Origin: Pisolithus tinctorius
Lineage: Eukaryota > Basidiomycota > Agaricomycetes > Boletales > Pisolithaceae
Length of the DNA stretch: 64,000 nt
Direction: 5' to 3'
Assembly: GCA_024663395.1 (NCBI GenBank)
Contig: JANFAH010000088.1
Coordinates: 62,001-126,000, forward strand
A program made the translations under genes and the position numbers. The notes beneath the pieces are model-generated. The model did no database searches, was not told the DNA's origin, and saw only the letters and a program-made list of their open reading frames with translations. Shown here in pieces: positions 43,058 to 54,076 of the stretch. Position 1 is the stretch's first letter; each line of letters starts with the position of its first letter.

Positions 43058-46000
43058 ATGACACGCACAACCCGCTCTTACGCAAGAGCAACGGCGACTA
43101 AACCGCCCGATGGAGGGGGTGAACCCCCTCCAGACGAAAATAATCGTCAGAAGGAAAAAGGACCTCCCGAGGTCCGAAAGGATAAGAAAAAGAAACAAAA
43201 AGAGGATCCAACCTCAAGGATCATAGCGCAGGGCGCTAATCAAGAAGCGGGCGCTATGCGGCCCAAAAACGAAGCGCCCATGCCCAGAGAGTTCCAAGCG
43301 TCAGTAACAATGGAAGAAAGTACCGAGAGAGGTACGAGGGAAGCGAGCCCGGCAGAGGTATTCGTCGAAGTGATGAGTCCATTGACTCCTCAACCATCCG
43401 AATTAGAGAACTCACAGGTGATGCAAAACCCGAACAATCCTCAGGATATCGAGAACCCCTTAAGTCGAGTGTACATTGAAGGCGAGATGCCTTCAATGAG
43501 AGAAATCGACAAGGAAGTTCCTCTCGATCCTCGGGTAGCCTTAGTGGCTATGAACGAATTTCTGGAAAATCTCCAGCAGCAATGGAGAGACTACGGGTAT
43601 GGACCCGAAAGCTTCCATAACCACGGGATAGACCCAGGCGAGCATCACGCCAATATGATAGAGCGTATCAGACGAGCACTCGCGATTGAGAACCTCGAGG
43701 AACAAACTAGTAGGGCTAGCAGCCCAGACACTAGGACAGCAACAAAGAGGGAAGAGGTAACCACCCCTGCCCTGCAGGACAAACCTGCCTCGAGAGAAAT
43801 CCCTACAAACGAACGAGAACACCGTTCAACACAGGGGTATTTAACCCCAGGAAGGCTACCAACAGGGCGAAGCATTAGTGCCCCAGTCGGAAGTAGAGGC
43901 AACAGGAGCGGCCTCGCTCCTAGTATGCCAAATCAACCGGCATATCTGTCCGGGCGAGACTCAGACATCATTCGCCATATGTATGGAACTAGAAGAGGAA
44001 CAGCCATCCTCCATCAGATGGCATGAGACTGTGCTATTGCAGCGAGGAACGCAGTCGGAGGTGGACCTCCGGATGACAGAGGACCCCCTGACGGTGACGG
44101 AGATAGTGACGGGGAGGATTGGAACCCCCCACGAAGGAGTGAAGAGCACGGACGTCCCTATCTGGGACGAGGGAATGGACCACCAAGGGACGGTCCCCCC
44201 GAAGGAAGGAATCATAGGGGAGGCCCACCAGGAGGTGGCTTCCCCAGAGGAGATCCAGGCTTCCCTGGAGGGGATCTCCCCTCCGATGACGAAGATGACG
44301 ACGATCATTATGGTTGTGGAGGTCACGGGGGAGGCCCCGTAGGAGGTCAGAGAAATCGACCTAATTATTTAAGGGGATTCACCCCAGGAAATACAAGGTA
44401 TAACGACTACATGCAACACAGGTACGCTCAGCGTATCTGGGAACAAGTGGGCCAGCCCACAGGACAATTGGGACCAGAGGTTAAAGCCATGGGTGTCCCA
44501 AAGCCAGGGAAATATAAAGGCCAGGATGACCTCGAGGAGTTCGACAACTGGCTAGGACAACTGCTCAAGTACTTCCATACGTTCAAAGTGACAGGCCCGG
44601 ACCACGACGCGGACAGGGTCCTGTACACCTACGCATACTTGGAGGGGCTGGCCTCCCAATGGTATGACCAGGAGGTCGAATCCCCTAACAGGCAGATTAG
44701 GGACTGGTCCTTCGAGGACCTGATCTGTGGACTCTTCAAACGATTCGTCCACGAAGCATCTGCACAGAACGCAGCCGATCAATTCGACCGCACAAGATAT
44801 GAATACGAGAAAGGGGCTCTCGCATTCTACAACGACCTAAAACGTCGCGCACACCGAATGGTGCAACCTCCAGATGATTATTCATTCCGGAGGAAGTTCT
44901 TGCGTGGATTACCGCATACGATAATCAAGAGTATATTTGAAGCTCGCGGAATTTCAGCTGAACACTCGACGATCGAGGAGATCCTCGAAGAAGTGCACCG
45001 CATGGAAACAGCGCAAAAAGCGATAAATATGCATATGAGATCGAGCCACACCGGCCCTGGAGGGAAATCCTTCCAAGGACGAAGTGGTTCGCACTCACAC
45101 GGGAGGAAGGGCGATCATAACTCTCCAACAACCGAGAACTTTAAGTACATAAAGAAAGGGGACACCCTTTATCGACGAAAGACGAATCCCCTCTCAAAGG
45201 GAAATAAATTCATAAAGAGGGATGGCTCGGACCATCAATCTCGTCAGAAAGAGCAGAATCGCTCATATGACAGGGGGAAGCAACCCCAGAAGTTTCTAAC
45301 AGGTATCACCTGCTACAATTGTAACAGAGAAGGCCACATGGCGCCGAGTTGTCCCCTTCCTCGCAAGGATAAAAGCAAAGCCGTGGCTAAGCCGCGGCTA
45401 TATGCAGTCGACGTCCGAGAGGACGCAGAGCACGAACATGCATGCGTAGAGGACAAAGTAGAGGAAGTGCCGGACAACCCTGACGACAATGAGGAGGTAC
45501 AGGCGTATGAGGGAACTACAGAGGTTGCCCCCGAAAATACAGAGTCGGTAGAACCCGACGAATTTATCGATACCCTCGAGACATACTCGGAGGTAGACGA
45601 GGAAGATGAACCAGTAGCGTATTTTGGCACAATGAATCCTGAAGACGAACCTCTTGAGGAAGAGGTGGTCTATTGCGCATCAATACGCGCAGAAGTTCAG
45701 GAAGGGCAGATGCCCTCCGAGGACGATGCCTCGATGCAAGAGGATGACCCTCTGATACGAGAAGACAGTCCGGGTAATGATGCCCCACGAACTGAAAATG
45801 GATCGACCAGATCTATGCCCGACACGGTACAAGATACCGATCGATGGGATTGGTCGGACCTATACGGAGCTATACATGAGTTCGCATGTGACGAGTGTAG
45901 CCACCGAGTGGATCACGTAGCTGAAGGGCTACTAAACGGTAATCTGTCTCTGGTCAGGGTTCTCGCAAATAATGAGAATCATGCACGACGGGAATACGAA

Positions 46001-49000
46001 AGGGGTAGGGAGAATGGAAGGCGTGCTCCGATGGAGACACCAAATATCAGTGCGTGGCGCACTAGGATGGCCCTTCACCTACTAGCATATCGCCTCCGGT
46101 GTATGGAAGGACATCGAAGAGATGCCCTTCGAGAGATATCGATAGCACGCGAAGTCGTGCGTCGTGCGGCTCTACCCCAATTAACATTGGATGAGCCCTT
46201 GGGGAACGCTATGATCGATCTACAGTTGCAGAGCGTAATGACCCCTAATGTCCGAATATATCCGGACGCAGTGGTCATTGAAACACCATGGGGAATGGTG
46301 TGGATAAATAGAGACGGGACGGTAGAGCACCTGACCTCCTCCCGAGAAGAGGATGATATAGTAAGAAGTGCATCGCTCAGAATAAATGAAGACGAGATGG
46401 ATCTAGACCCTCGTCAAGCAGAACAACCTGAAATCACAGGTGGGACCTGGACTTGGTCACCGGTTTACGGAGCTACTCACTCCAAGAATTGCCCCAAATG
46501 CCAACAACGCAGGGAACACATTGACGAGGCCGTAGCTGAGGAGAATACCTCGCTCACCATTGCACTGCAGTTCCCTGCGCAACTCGCGTTCCGCGAGTAC
46601 AATAGGGGCTGGGAAGATTGCGACTGCGCCCAAATGGAGGGACACAGTATGAACATCGATCACATTCGGTGTGCAATACGTACGATGGCTAATCGCATCA
46701 GGTCCCTCGAAGCACAGCAGATACAAGCGCTGTGTGATATCCAACACTTGCGCACAACTGCGCCGACCAGGAATGATATTCCTGGGGAGCTATATGATCA
46801 GCTCTGCGCAACTGAGCGTCGCATAAGTCGGCCTAACCCAAATAACAATGAAGTCAGGATATACCCCAACGATATGGTGGTGGAAACACCACACGGAGAT
46901 ATAATCATCGAGGAACACCGCATCCGTGATAACCCACGTATGGCTGCAATGGATTTGCAACCGATAGCAAAGCCGCTGACGTGCGCTTTTCGGTATGCAA
47001 TGCATACTAAGCAGGAAGCGGGAACCCGCCCGCGAATTACACCAGAATTGCGCATGTGCGTAACGGTAGATACCGTCATAAACGGCTGTAAAGCCTACAC
47101 GATGATCGACACTGGAAGCACTGGAAACTTTGTGAGCCCAGCTTTCACCAAGGTCACGAAGATGAAAGTGTTTCCGCTCGATCAACAGCTTACGCTGCAA
47201 TTGGGCTGCATAGGTAGCCAATTGAAAATTACACATGGAGGACTCTCCATGATAAAGATGGGCCACCAACAGACCAACTGTTATTTCGATGTGGCTAATA
47301 TCGATCGCTACGACTGTATTCTAGGGATCCCGTTCCTTAGGCAGCACAAAGTAGTGCTTGACTTCGCTGAAAAGTCGATGACGATCGCAGGCGAAAAGGT
47401 CCTCATGCTCACAGAGCCTGAGGTTGCCAGAGAGGGGCGCTCACGCCCCCCTAAAGCCACCTCCTCCTCGAACAAATGACTAGCACGCCCTGCGAGGCTG
47501 TCACAGCCTCGTGAGGGCTTGCCGGGGGGAGGGCAGTTAGAGTCGAAAAGCGAGCCTACACTCGCAGTAATAAAACCAATACAAAAAAGAACGTTGGGGG
47601 ACAAAGATATACCTCGCCTAAGGGAGCGATGGTTCAAAAAGTTTAGACGAAGGTTCGAAGGTGTCGAACCGAAATTACCTCCTTTACGGGAGGTAAACCA
47701 CAGGATTCCCCTGATCGACGAGGATAAGCGGTACTCGTACCACTTGCCTCGTTGCGCTGACACGCTAAAGCGACAGTTGTCGGATAAAATCCGTCAGTAC
47801 ACAGACGTGGAATGGTGGGTGCTAAAAAGCGTCCCACAAGCCGCACCCATGCTGTGTATACCAAAGAAGAATGGCAAACTACGAACAGTCATTGACTGTC
47901 GTAAAAGAAATGAAAATACAATAAGGGATGTAACTCCCTTCCCTGATCAGGACCAGATCAGGATGGACGTTGCGAGAGCAAAGTATCGCTCAAAGATCGA
48001 CTTGTCAAATGCGTACGAACAGGTACGCGTCGAGCCTGAAGACGTCTGGAAGACAGCCTTCTCAACGATTTACGGCACTTTTATAAGCCAAGTCATGCAG
48101 CAGGGGGATTGTAATGCCCCTGCGACGTTTCAACGCCTTATGACTGTGATCTTTAGAGATCACATAGGACGTTTTGTATACGTCTATCTCGACGATATAT
48201 TCGTCTACAGCGATACACTGGAGGAGCACGAGCAGCACCTCCAGATAGTGTTTGAAACACTATGTCGGGCCGACTTCTTCCTCGAAAGAGAGAAGTGCGA
48301 CTTATACGCTGAGAAACTCGACTGTCTTGGGCACATAATCGACGCCAAGGGCATGCATGCAGATAGAGACAAGATGTCGGAACTGGAGAGTACCTAAGTC
48401 GCTCAACGAGGTTCAACGGTTCATTGGCCTCATAGAATACCTGGCACAGTTTATGCCAGATATTTCGGCGTACACGACGCCACTAACTGGAATACAAAGG
48501 AATGGACATCCGTTCCTGTGGAGGGAAATCCACGACCGATGCTTCCAGATGATTAAGGACCTGGCTTGCAAATACCCAGTACTGTGGCCGATAGATCCAA
48601 GGAAGGAAGAGCCAATATGGCTCGTCTGCGACGCATCACTCTACGGAGTGGGTGCACTGTACAGGCAAGGACCCGAATGGAAGACCTGCTGACCAGCAGG
48701 TTTCATGTCAAAAAAACTGAGCGATGCCCAACAAAACTATAGGACCTTTGAGCGAGAGACCCTCGCGATAATTGAAGCATTACTAAAATGGGAGGATAAA
48801 CTCCTCGGGTTTAAGTTCACGATAGTGACAGATCATGAGGCCCTGGGATACCTCAAAACCCAACGAAAACTGTCAAGCCGACAGGTCCGGTGGATAGATT
48901 ATATGTCGCGCTTTGACGCGAACATAGTATACGCCAAGGGCTCAGAAAACCGAGTGGCGGATTGCCTATCCCGTTACTACGAGGAGGAAGGAGGAGACAA

Positions 49001-50806
49001 CGTCTCTGACGAGAACGTCGAGTGGGCAAATGCCGACATACGCCTGGACCCAGAGGGAGATGATCTCCCTCAGGACAGATGGCAAGAGCTGAGACTATCA
49101 GCGATGGAAGAACAGGAAGGGACTCTTCGTAAGAGTAACCAGCTAAAGGAAAAACAGGAAAACCGCATCCTGGAGGCTCAGGAGATGGCCTCGGCTGCAG
49201 AAAGGAATGACGAGGATGCTCCTCTCGCAATTGCGGAAGAGGATCCATCGATATTTGAATCCGCTGAGGCCTCACAAACCTCGCCAATAACCTACGGAGA
49301 CGCGCCAGAATTCCTGGACGCCATCCGTAAGGGATACAAGAACGAGCCTACGCTCGTGAAGATACTAGCGCAACCATCACATCACCCTCAGTTTGAGGAA
49401 AGAGACAGTCTGCTTTACACGAAAAATCGTGGTGGAGAGGAAGTGTTGTGCCTTCCTCACGCAAAGTACAAAAACAACGACATTATTGCACGGGTCATAG
49501 ACCAGGCGCACAGGACGCTGGGACATTTCGGATCCCAGAGAACGGCGGACTATATCCACAGGTGGTACTGGTGGCCAAAGCTCGGTCGAGAAGTGGACAG
49601 GTTTTGCAGAACCTGCCCCATCTGTCAGGCAACGAAGGCTGACAATCAGCGGCCTCCAGGACTACTGCACAGCCTACCTGTGCCGAGACGACTGTTGGGG
49701 TCGATAGCAATGGACTTTGTGGGACCATTCCCACCGAGCGAAGGGTATGACTACCTGTGGGTAGTCCTATGCCATCTGACGTCCATGATACACCTGATAC
49801 TGGTGAAGACGACGGTGCGAGCTTCGGAACTCGCATGGATATTCATAAAAGAAATAGCCCGCTTACACGGGCTACCAGAGACACAAAATTTACGTCGACG
49901 TTCTGGCGTGAGATGCACAGAATGTTAGGAGCGAAGCTCCTAATGTCAACTGCATTCCTCCTGCAGACGGACGGCGCGTCCGAACGAGCCATATGCAATG
50001 TAGTGCAGATGCTACGGTCGATGGTCCGACTGGACCAGAGGGATTGGGTGTCAAAGCTGCCAATGGTCGAGTTTGCAATAAACTCGAGCATCAACAGTTC
50101 TACGGGGTTCGCCCCATTCGAACTAAACTACGGACATATGCCTGTAATGATGCAACGCATCGAGAAAGGGACGACTACGTCGTCCCCAGGAGTAAGAACG
50201 TTCGTCTGACAAGCGCTGGAAAATTTAGAAATGGCGCATGACGCCATAATCGAGAGTAGGGTGGTGCAGACGTACCACGCCAACAAGAAACGAACAAAAG
50301 GAACTCACCTTCGAGTTGGAGACCTGGTGTATCTCTCCATGAAGAACCTGACCATGCCCAAAGGACGAGCTTGTAAGCTTGTGCCAAGATTCATCGGGCC
50401 GATGAAGGTTCTACGCTGTGAAAGCGCGAGCGATACATATACGCTCGAGCTGCCAGAGCAGCTAAGAGCGAGACGCATACACCCAACATTTCACGTTGGG
50501 CTTCTGCGCAAGTATGAGCCAAACGACGACTTACTATTTCCACGACGTGATGCACATGCCTTCTATGACGTCGGTATGACTGATGATGACGAATGGATAG
50601 TGGACGAAGTACTCGCCCACCGGTGGTCTGGAAACAAGGTAGAATTCCTTGTTAAGTGGAATCTGGGAGACTCCACATGGGAACCAACGTCCCACTGCAA
50701 GAAGCTCGAGGCCCTAGACAGGTACCTCGAACTTCAAGGCATGTGGAATATACGCCAGTTGCCTCGCAAGGCACAGGATATGCGAGAACGCGTAGTAGCC
50801 ACATAG
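43058..50806 (+). pseudogene. Element F gag-pol, degenerate
   Basis: One frame can be followed from MTRTTRSYARATATK (43058) through gag (YAYLEGLASQWYDQEVES, FKRFVHEASAQNAADQF), zinc knuckle CYNCNREGHMAPSC (45311), the duplicated domain, protease (YTMIDTGSTGNFVSP, CILGIPFLRQH) into RT (VYVYLDDIFVYSDT, near 48180). TGA codons break it at 44024 and 47477. A frameshift lies near 48385. RNase H (LVCDASLYGVGALY, TDHEALGYLKTQ) is interrupted by TGA at 48690. Integrase (HRTLGHFGSQRTADY, CRTCPICQATK, AMDFVGPFPPSEGYD) has a deletion near 49882 that removes the second catalytic Asp region, and a TGA at 50207. A chromodomain (DEWIVDEVLAHRWSGNKVEF, VKWNLGDSTWEP) ends the frame. Confidence 0.9.
45838..46930 (+). 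repeat. Duplicated CxxC domain within gag-pol of element F
   Basis: Two tandem segments of about 165 residues lie between the zinc knuckle and protease. The first starts WDWSDLYGAIHEFACDECSH and ends VRIYPDAVVIETPWG. The second starts WTWSPVYGATHSKNCPKCQQ and ends VRIYPNDMVVETPHG. Shared features: W-x-W-S-x2-Y-G-A-x-H, C-x2-C, a helical part with EY-RG, and the closing VRIYP...ETP motif. This is not part of the usual Ty3/Gypsy layout. Confidence 0.85.
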
Positions 50807-51114
50807 TGACTATGAGTAGTCATGTACTACCAATGGAACCAAACGGACTCAGAGAAAAAACAAAGTCAAATAAAAATAAAAATAACAACGATAAAGATCA
50901 AAAGCCTAAAAATAACCGAACACCGCATTCTGTCAAAGGTAGATAGTATAATGTAGCCACCCGCCAATCACTCCTCGTTCACGTGCTTTTTCTATGTCGA
51001 GTATTACTTAAGTTTTTTAATTACGCCTCGTGCCCTCCTTTTTTATTCTTGCTTCTTCCTCACTCGTACCACTTCGTAGCACTGCCTTTTTTCCAACACA
51101 ACCAACTGTCCAGA
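50807..51114 (+). promoter_or_regulatory. Probable internal promoter of the third ORF of element F
   Basis: Between the pol stop and the ATG at 51115 an A-rich stretch (about 50850-50930) is followed by a pyrimidine-rich stretch (about 50985-51100) ending CCAACTGTCCAGAATG. CT-rich tracts before the start are common in basidiomycete promoters. No TATA box was seen. Confidence 0.4.
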
Positions 51115-53666
51115 ATGTCTTCCTGCGATAATCATCGCAGTACCCAGAGCTCGCGCTCCCCCCAGCTGTCCCCGCGCCGTTCTCGCAGGGAGTCAGCCAC
51201 GCGCGATCGTGGTGAGCTCTCTGCGCGTCAAGGCGCACGACCTGATAGCGAGGCTCCTCGCTCGCCGTCCCCCGCTGCTCAGCGCAGCACGCATACGGTC
51301 AGCAGTGGCCGGAAGCGTGCTCGCTCCCCATCCGTCGTGTCGTCACGCACCTCATCTCGAGAGCGCGATGATCATCGCAACAAACGCCCTCGAGGACCTT
51401 TCTGGGTGTGCCACCCACAACTGCCGTTCATCCGGCATCACGATTCCGGTTGCATGACGTGCAATGCTTATGCGTTGCACGTCTCCCAGGGCATGGCCCT
51501 CTCCGAAGCAGGTCTCACTCCTGCAATATTCAACCTCGTGGACGAAGCTGCACGCATTGTCCGCCGTTCCCCATACGACGACATGCGTCGTCGCATTGCG
51601 TACCTTGAGGACGACCTCAACGACCGTGACGACGAGATTCGTCACTTACAAGACAAAATCGATGAGCTTCGTCGTCCATTTCCAGCTCCCACGTCAGTCG
51701 AGCAGGAGGCATGGGATTTCGAACGCGCACGAGTTGCGTCCCTTGGTGGCCCTGACCACTGCATTCTCGACCAGCCTGGAGCTGGTCCCTCGACGTCCCA
51801 GACGGCCCTCCCTGCTGCGACGTTTGTTTCCAGGGGGAGGGTGCAGGCAAAGCCTGCTGGTTCTCATGTTTCAAGAGAGCAACCCTCGTCGCAGCACAGA
51901 TGGCCTCACCATCCTCCTATGGAGGATGTGATGATGACCGACCATGCTGTCGGCTTTCCGGACGTCCCTAGTGATGTCCAGATGACTCTGGATGAGGGAG
52001 CACCCTCTGTTCTTGTACAGGGAACAATGTTCCCTGAGTTCGATGGGACGGAATGGCCCCATCGTGTGATTAGTCTGGGCGAAGGCTCAGATGGTAAGAA
52101 TAAGATCCTCTTCATGAGGATCAACAACAATCTCTACGCCTATGAGGGCGAAAAGATCGACAGTGTGAAGCGCAACCTCAGGCTGCACGTCGTCCCACCA
52201 GTCCCGGTGGGCAAGAGACCGTACGGTTTGAAGGAGGCATCCTGGGGCCCATCGCCCTCTTCAACACCGCGGATGATATCCGCCAGCTCTACGCGAAAGC
52301 ATTACAGGAGCCAGAGGATAAGGCTCCCTGCGTCCGAAAGGCGCAGGACCTTATAACTTACCTCAACTTGTGGAAAAGATGCAAGTTGGGGTCGAATGAG
52401 GTCATCAACCTCGCATTGAGCGAATGGAAGCCTCCTGCGTGGTCTTCCAAGAAATCTCGCGAGAGGAGAGAGGCCCTCAAAGAAAAGGGGAAGGCGGTTC
52501 AACCTCAAGGGGAAGAGGAACAAGCACCCGCTGTGGGGATACCCCCACCTACGTCTGGCCCCTCTGGAGGTGCTCCAGCGCTGCAGGAGCGGATAGCAGA
52601 CGCTCCTTCAGGCTCGACTCCAGCATCCGATGTAGGTTCAACCCCTACTCCCGCTCTTATCGACCGCGTAGCGGTTCAACCGCATGAGACTCAACAGGTC
52701 TCTGAACAAAGGCCTGAGCTGAGCTCCCAAGCTCAGTCCTCCATGAGGACACAACCTTCTCACAAGGCAAAAGGGGCCAAGCCCTCTGGTGGGAGGTCTA
52801 GGGGCATTCCCAAGCTACCATCGAATGCCCCTCCCCTCGACAGTTCCGTCGAAGCTTGGAGGGAGTTCATTGACAAAGAGCAGAGGCGCCCTCGCTGGGG
52901 CGAAGACAGCGAGTCCACACTCGTGGCCATGCTCCCAGGGGTACTGGGGACTTCTAGCAGGCCAGATGACTCTGACGCAGAGGCCGACCCTCCATCTCTG
53001 CGCAACGTCCGAGGGTTCCTCCTTTACGAGCGCCTGGCGCCAGTCCCTCGGAACCATAGGGCTCGAAATGTCTGGATGCGCGAATTGGCTTGTCTACTCG
53101 CGGTAAGGGGACAATATCAGTCCCTCCTCGACTGGGCAGAAGTCAGCCCAGTCGAAGGTGCATCACATCCCTGGGACGGTGAGTTCACCGCCTCAGCTGA
53201 CAGGGCCTCGATCGCAGCGTATCTCGCTGCTAACGGGGTCAGCGCGTATGACGCTGACGACGCGCTACAATGGGCTCGACAAGCTGGTCGAGAGTATGTC
53301 AACGGCATCATTGCCAATGGAGGGGAGAATAACCCTCAGGTTATGGCAAAAATCGAGCCCCTGAGGAAGGCTCTCACCGAACCTTGCCCCCCAAGCAATG
53401 TCGGATCGAGGGAGTGGTACGAGCGTCAGGCTCAAGCCATTGGTTGCACCATCAACCAGGTCCCTCCGGGTCACACGCCCTTATGGGCTGACGATCAGCA
53501 GATCGTCTCCGCGTTCGCCTCTGCGGCGTTCATCTATGACCTCCCCCACTGTCCTCGTGGGGGAGCATCCACTGTTAGGGGAAATCCCCCTACTAAAGAC
53601 TCTGAGCCCGAGGAGGGCGAAATGACTGACGACCTATTTGAGGACGAGGATAGGTTGCGAATGTGA
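51115..53666 (+). pseudogene. Third ORF of element F: unknown Arg/Ser-rich, coiled-coil protein (one frameshift)
   Basis: The frame starts MSSCDNHRSTQSSRSPQLSP (51115-51117), with an Arg/Ser-rich, nuclear-type N-terminus and basic cluster (RNKRPRGPFW). A segment HHDSGCMTCNAYALH follows, then a charged coiled coil (RRRIAYLEDDLNDRDDEIRH). A shift to the -1 frame is needed near 52230. The second frame begins with ILGPIALFNTADDIRQLYAK and runs through Pro/Ser-rich sequence to a helical C-terminal region (FLLYERLAPVPRNHRARNVW, ASIAAYLAANGVSAYDADDA) and an acidic end (EEGEMTDDLFEDEDRL). There is no signal peptide or membrane segment, so it is not a normal env. The N-terminal extension to 50983 is hydrophobic but lies in the likely leader. 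Confidence 0.75.
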
Positions 53667-53879
53667 GGGAATGTTCCCTCTGGAGACTCAACTCTCTGAT
53701 TAAAGTATTGGGTTCAACACCCCTTCTCTGCGTTTGGACTTTGAGGCCTAACCCTCAAAGTATTAGTTTGCGAAGCCTAACCTTCGCGCAACTGTCTTTT
53801 TCTTTTCTTTTTCTTTTCCTTTCTTGTCTCTTTGTTTTTCTTTTACTTTCCGAGCCTGGGTCGGCTCTGCAGGGGAGGG

Positions 53880-54076
53880 TGTTAGGGGTTATACCCCGAA
53901 CATAGTAGCTACTTAGTATGGGCATGTGATACCTCGGTATCACATGCCTCCTCGTATATAAGTATTGCCTCGAAAATTTTAGAAGCAATCTTTTTTGTCT
54001 CTACGTCTTACTGTGCGAATACCATACGGTACACTTCACGCGTGTGAGCTTGAGGCAATTCCACTACAACCTTACA
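53880..54076 (+). repeat. 3' LTR of element F
   Basis: 197 bp, same ends as the 5' LTR. It differs by CTCGGTAT versus CTCAGTAT and CTTCACGCGTG versus CTTCGCGCATG. Confidence 0.93.

Larger units (their letters stand above)
42830..54076 (+). mobile_element. Element F, 11.25-kb chromovirus with a third ORF (TSD ATCTA)
   Basis: LTRs of 197 bp at 42830-43026 and 53880-54076 differ at three sites, all CG versus TG/CA. ATCTA lies at 42825-42829 and 54077-54081. A polypurine stretch (CAGGGGAGGG) precedes the 3' LTR. Order: gag, duplicated CxxC domain, protease, RT, RNase H, integrase, chromodomain, then a further 2.55-kb ORF. Gag-pol carries TGA stops, at least one small deletion and frameshifts, so this copy is dead, though the LTRs suggest a recent insertion. 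Confidence 0.93.

Noticed and set aside
46790..47269. Minus-strand ORF opposite the protease of element F
   Set aside because: It is a shadow of gag-pol, with no splice sites or motifs comparable to the antisense gene of A1.
50983..51114. Hydrophobic N-terminal extension of the third ORF of F, which could be taken for a signal peptide of an env protein
   Set aside because: It lies in the CT-rich leader; the ATG at 51115 has better context, and the rest of the protein has no membrane span.
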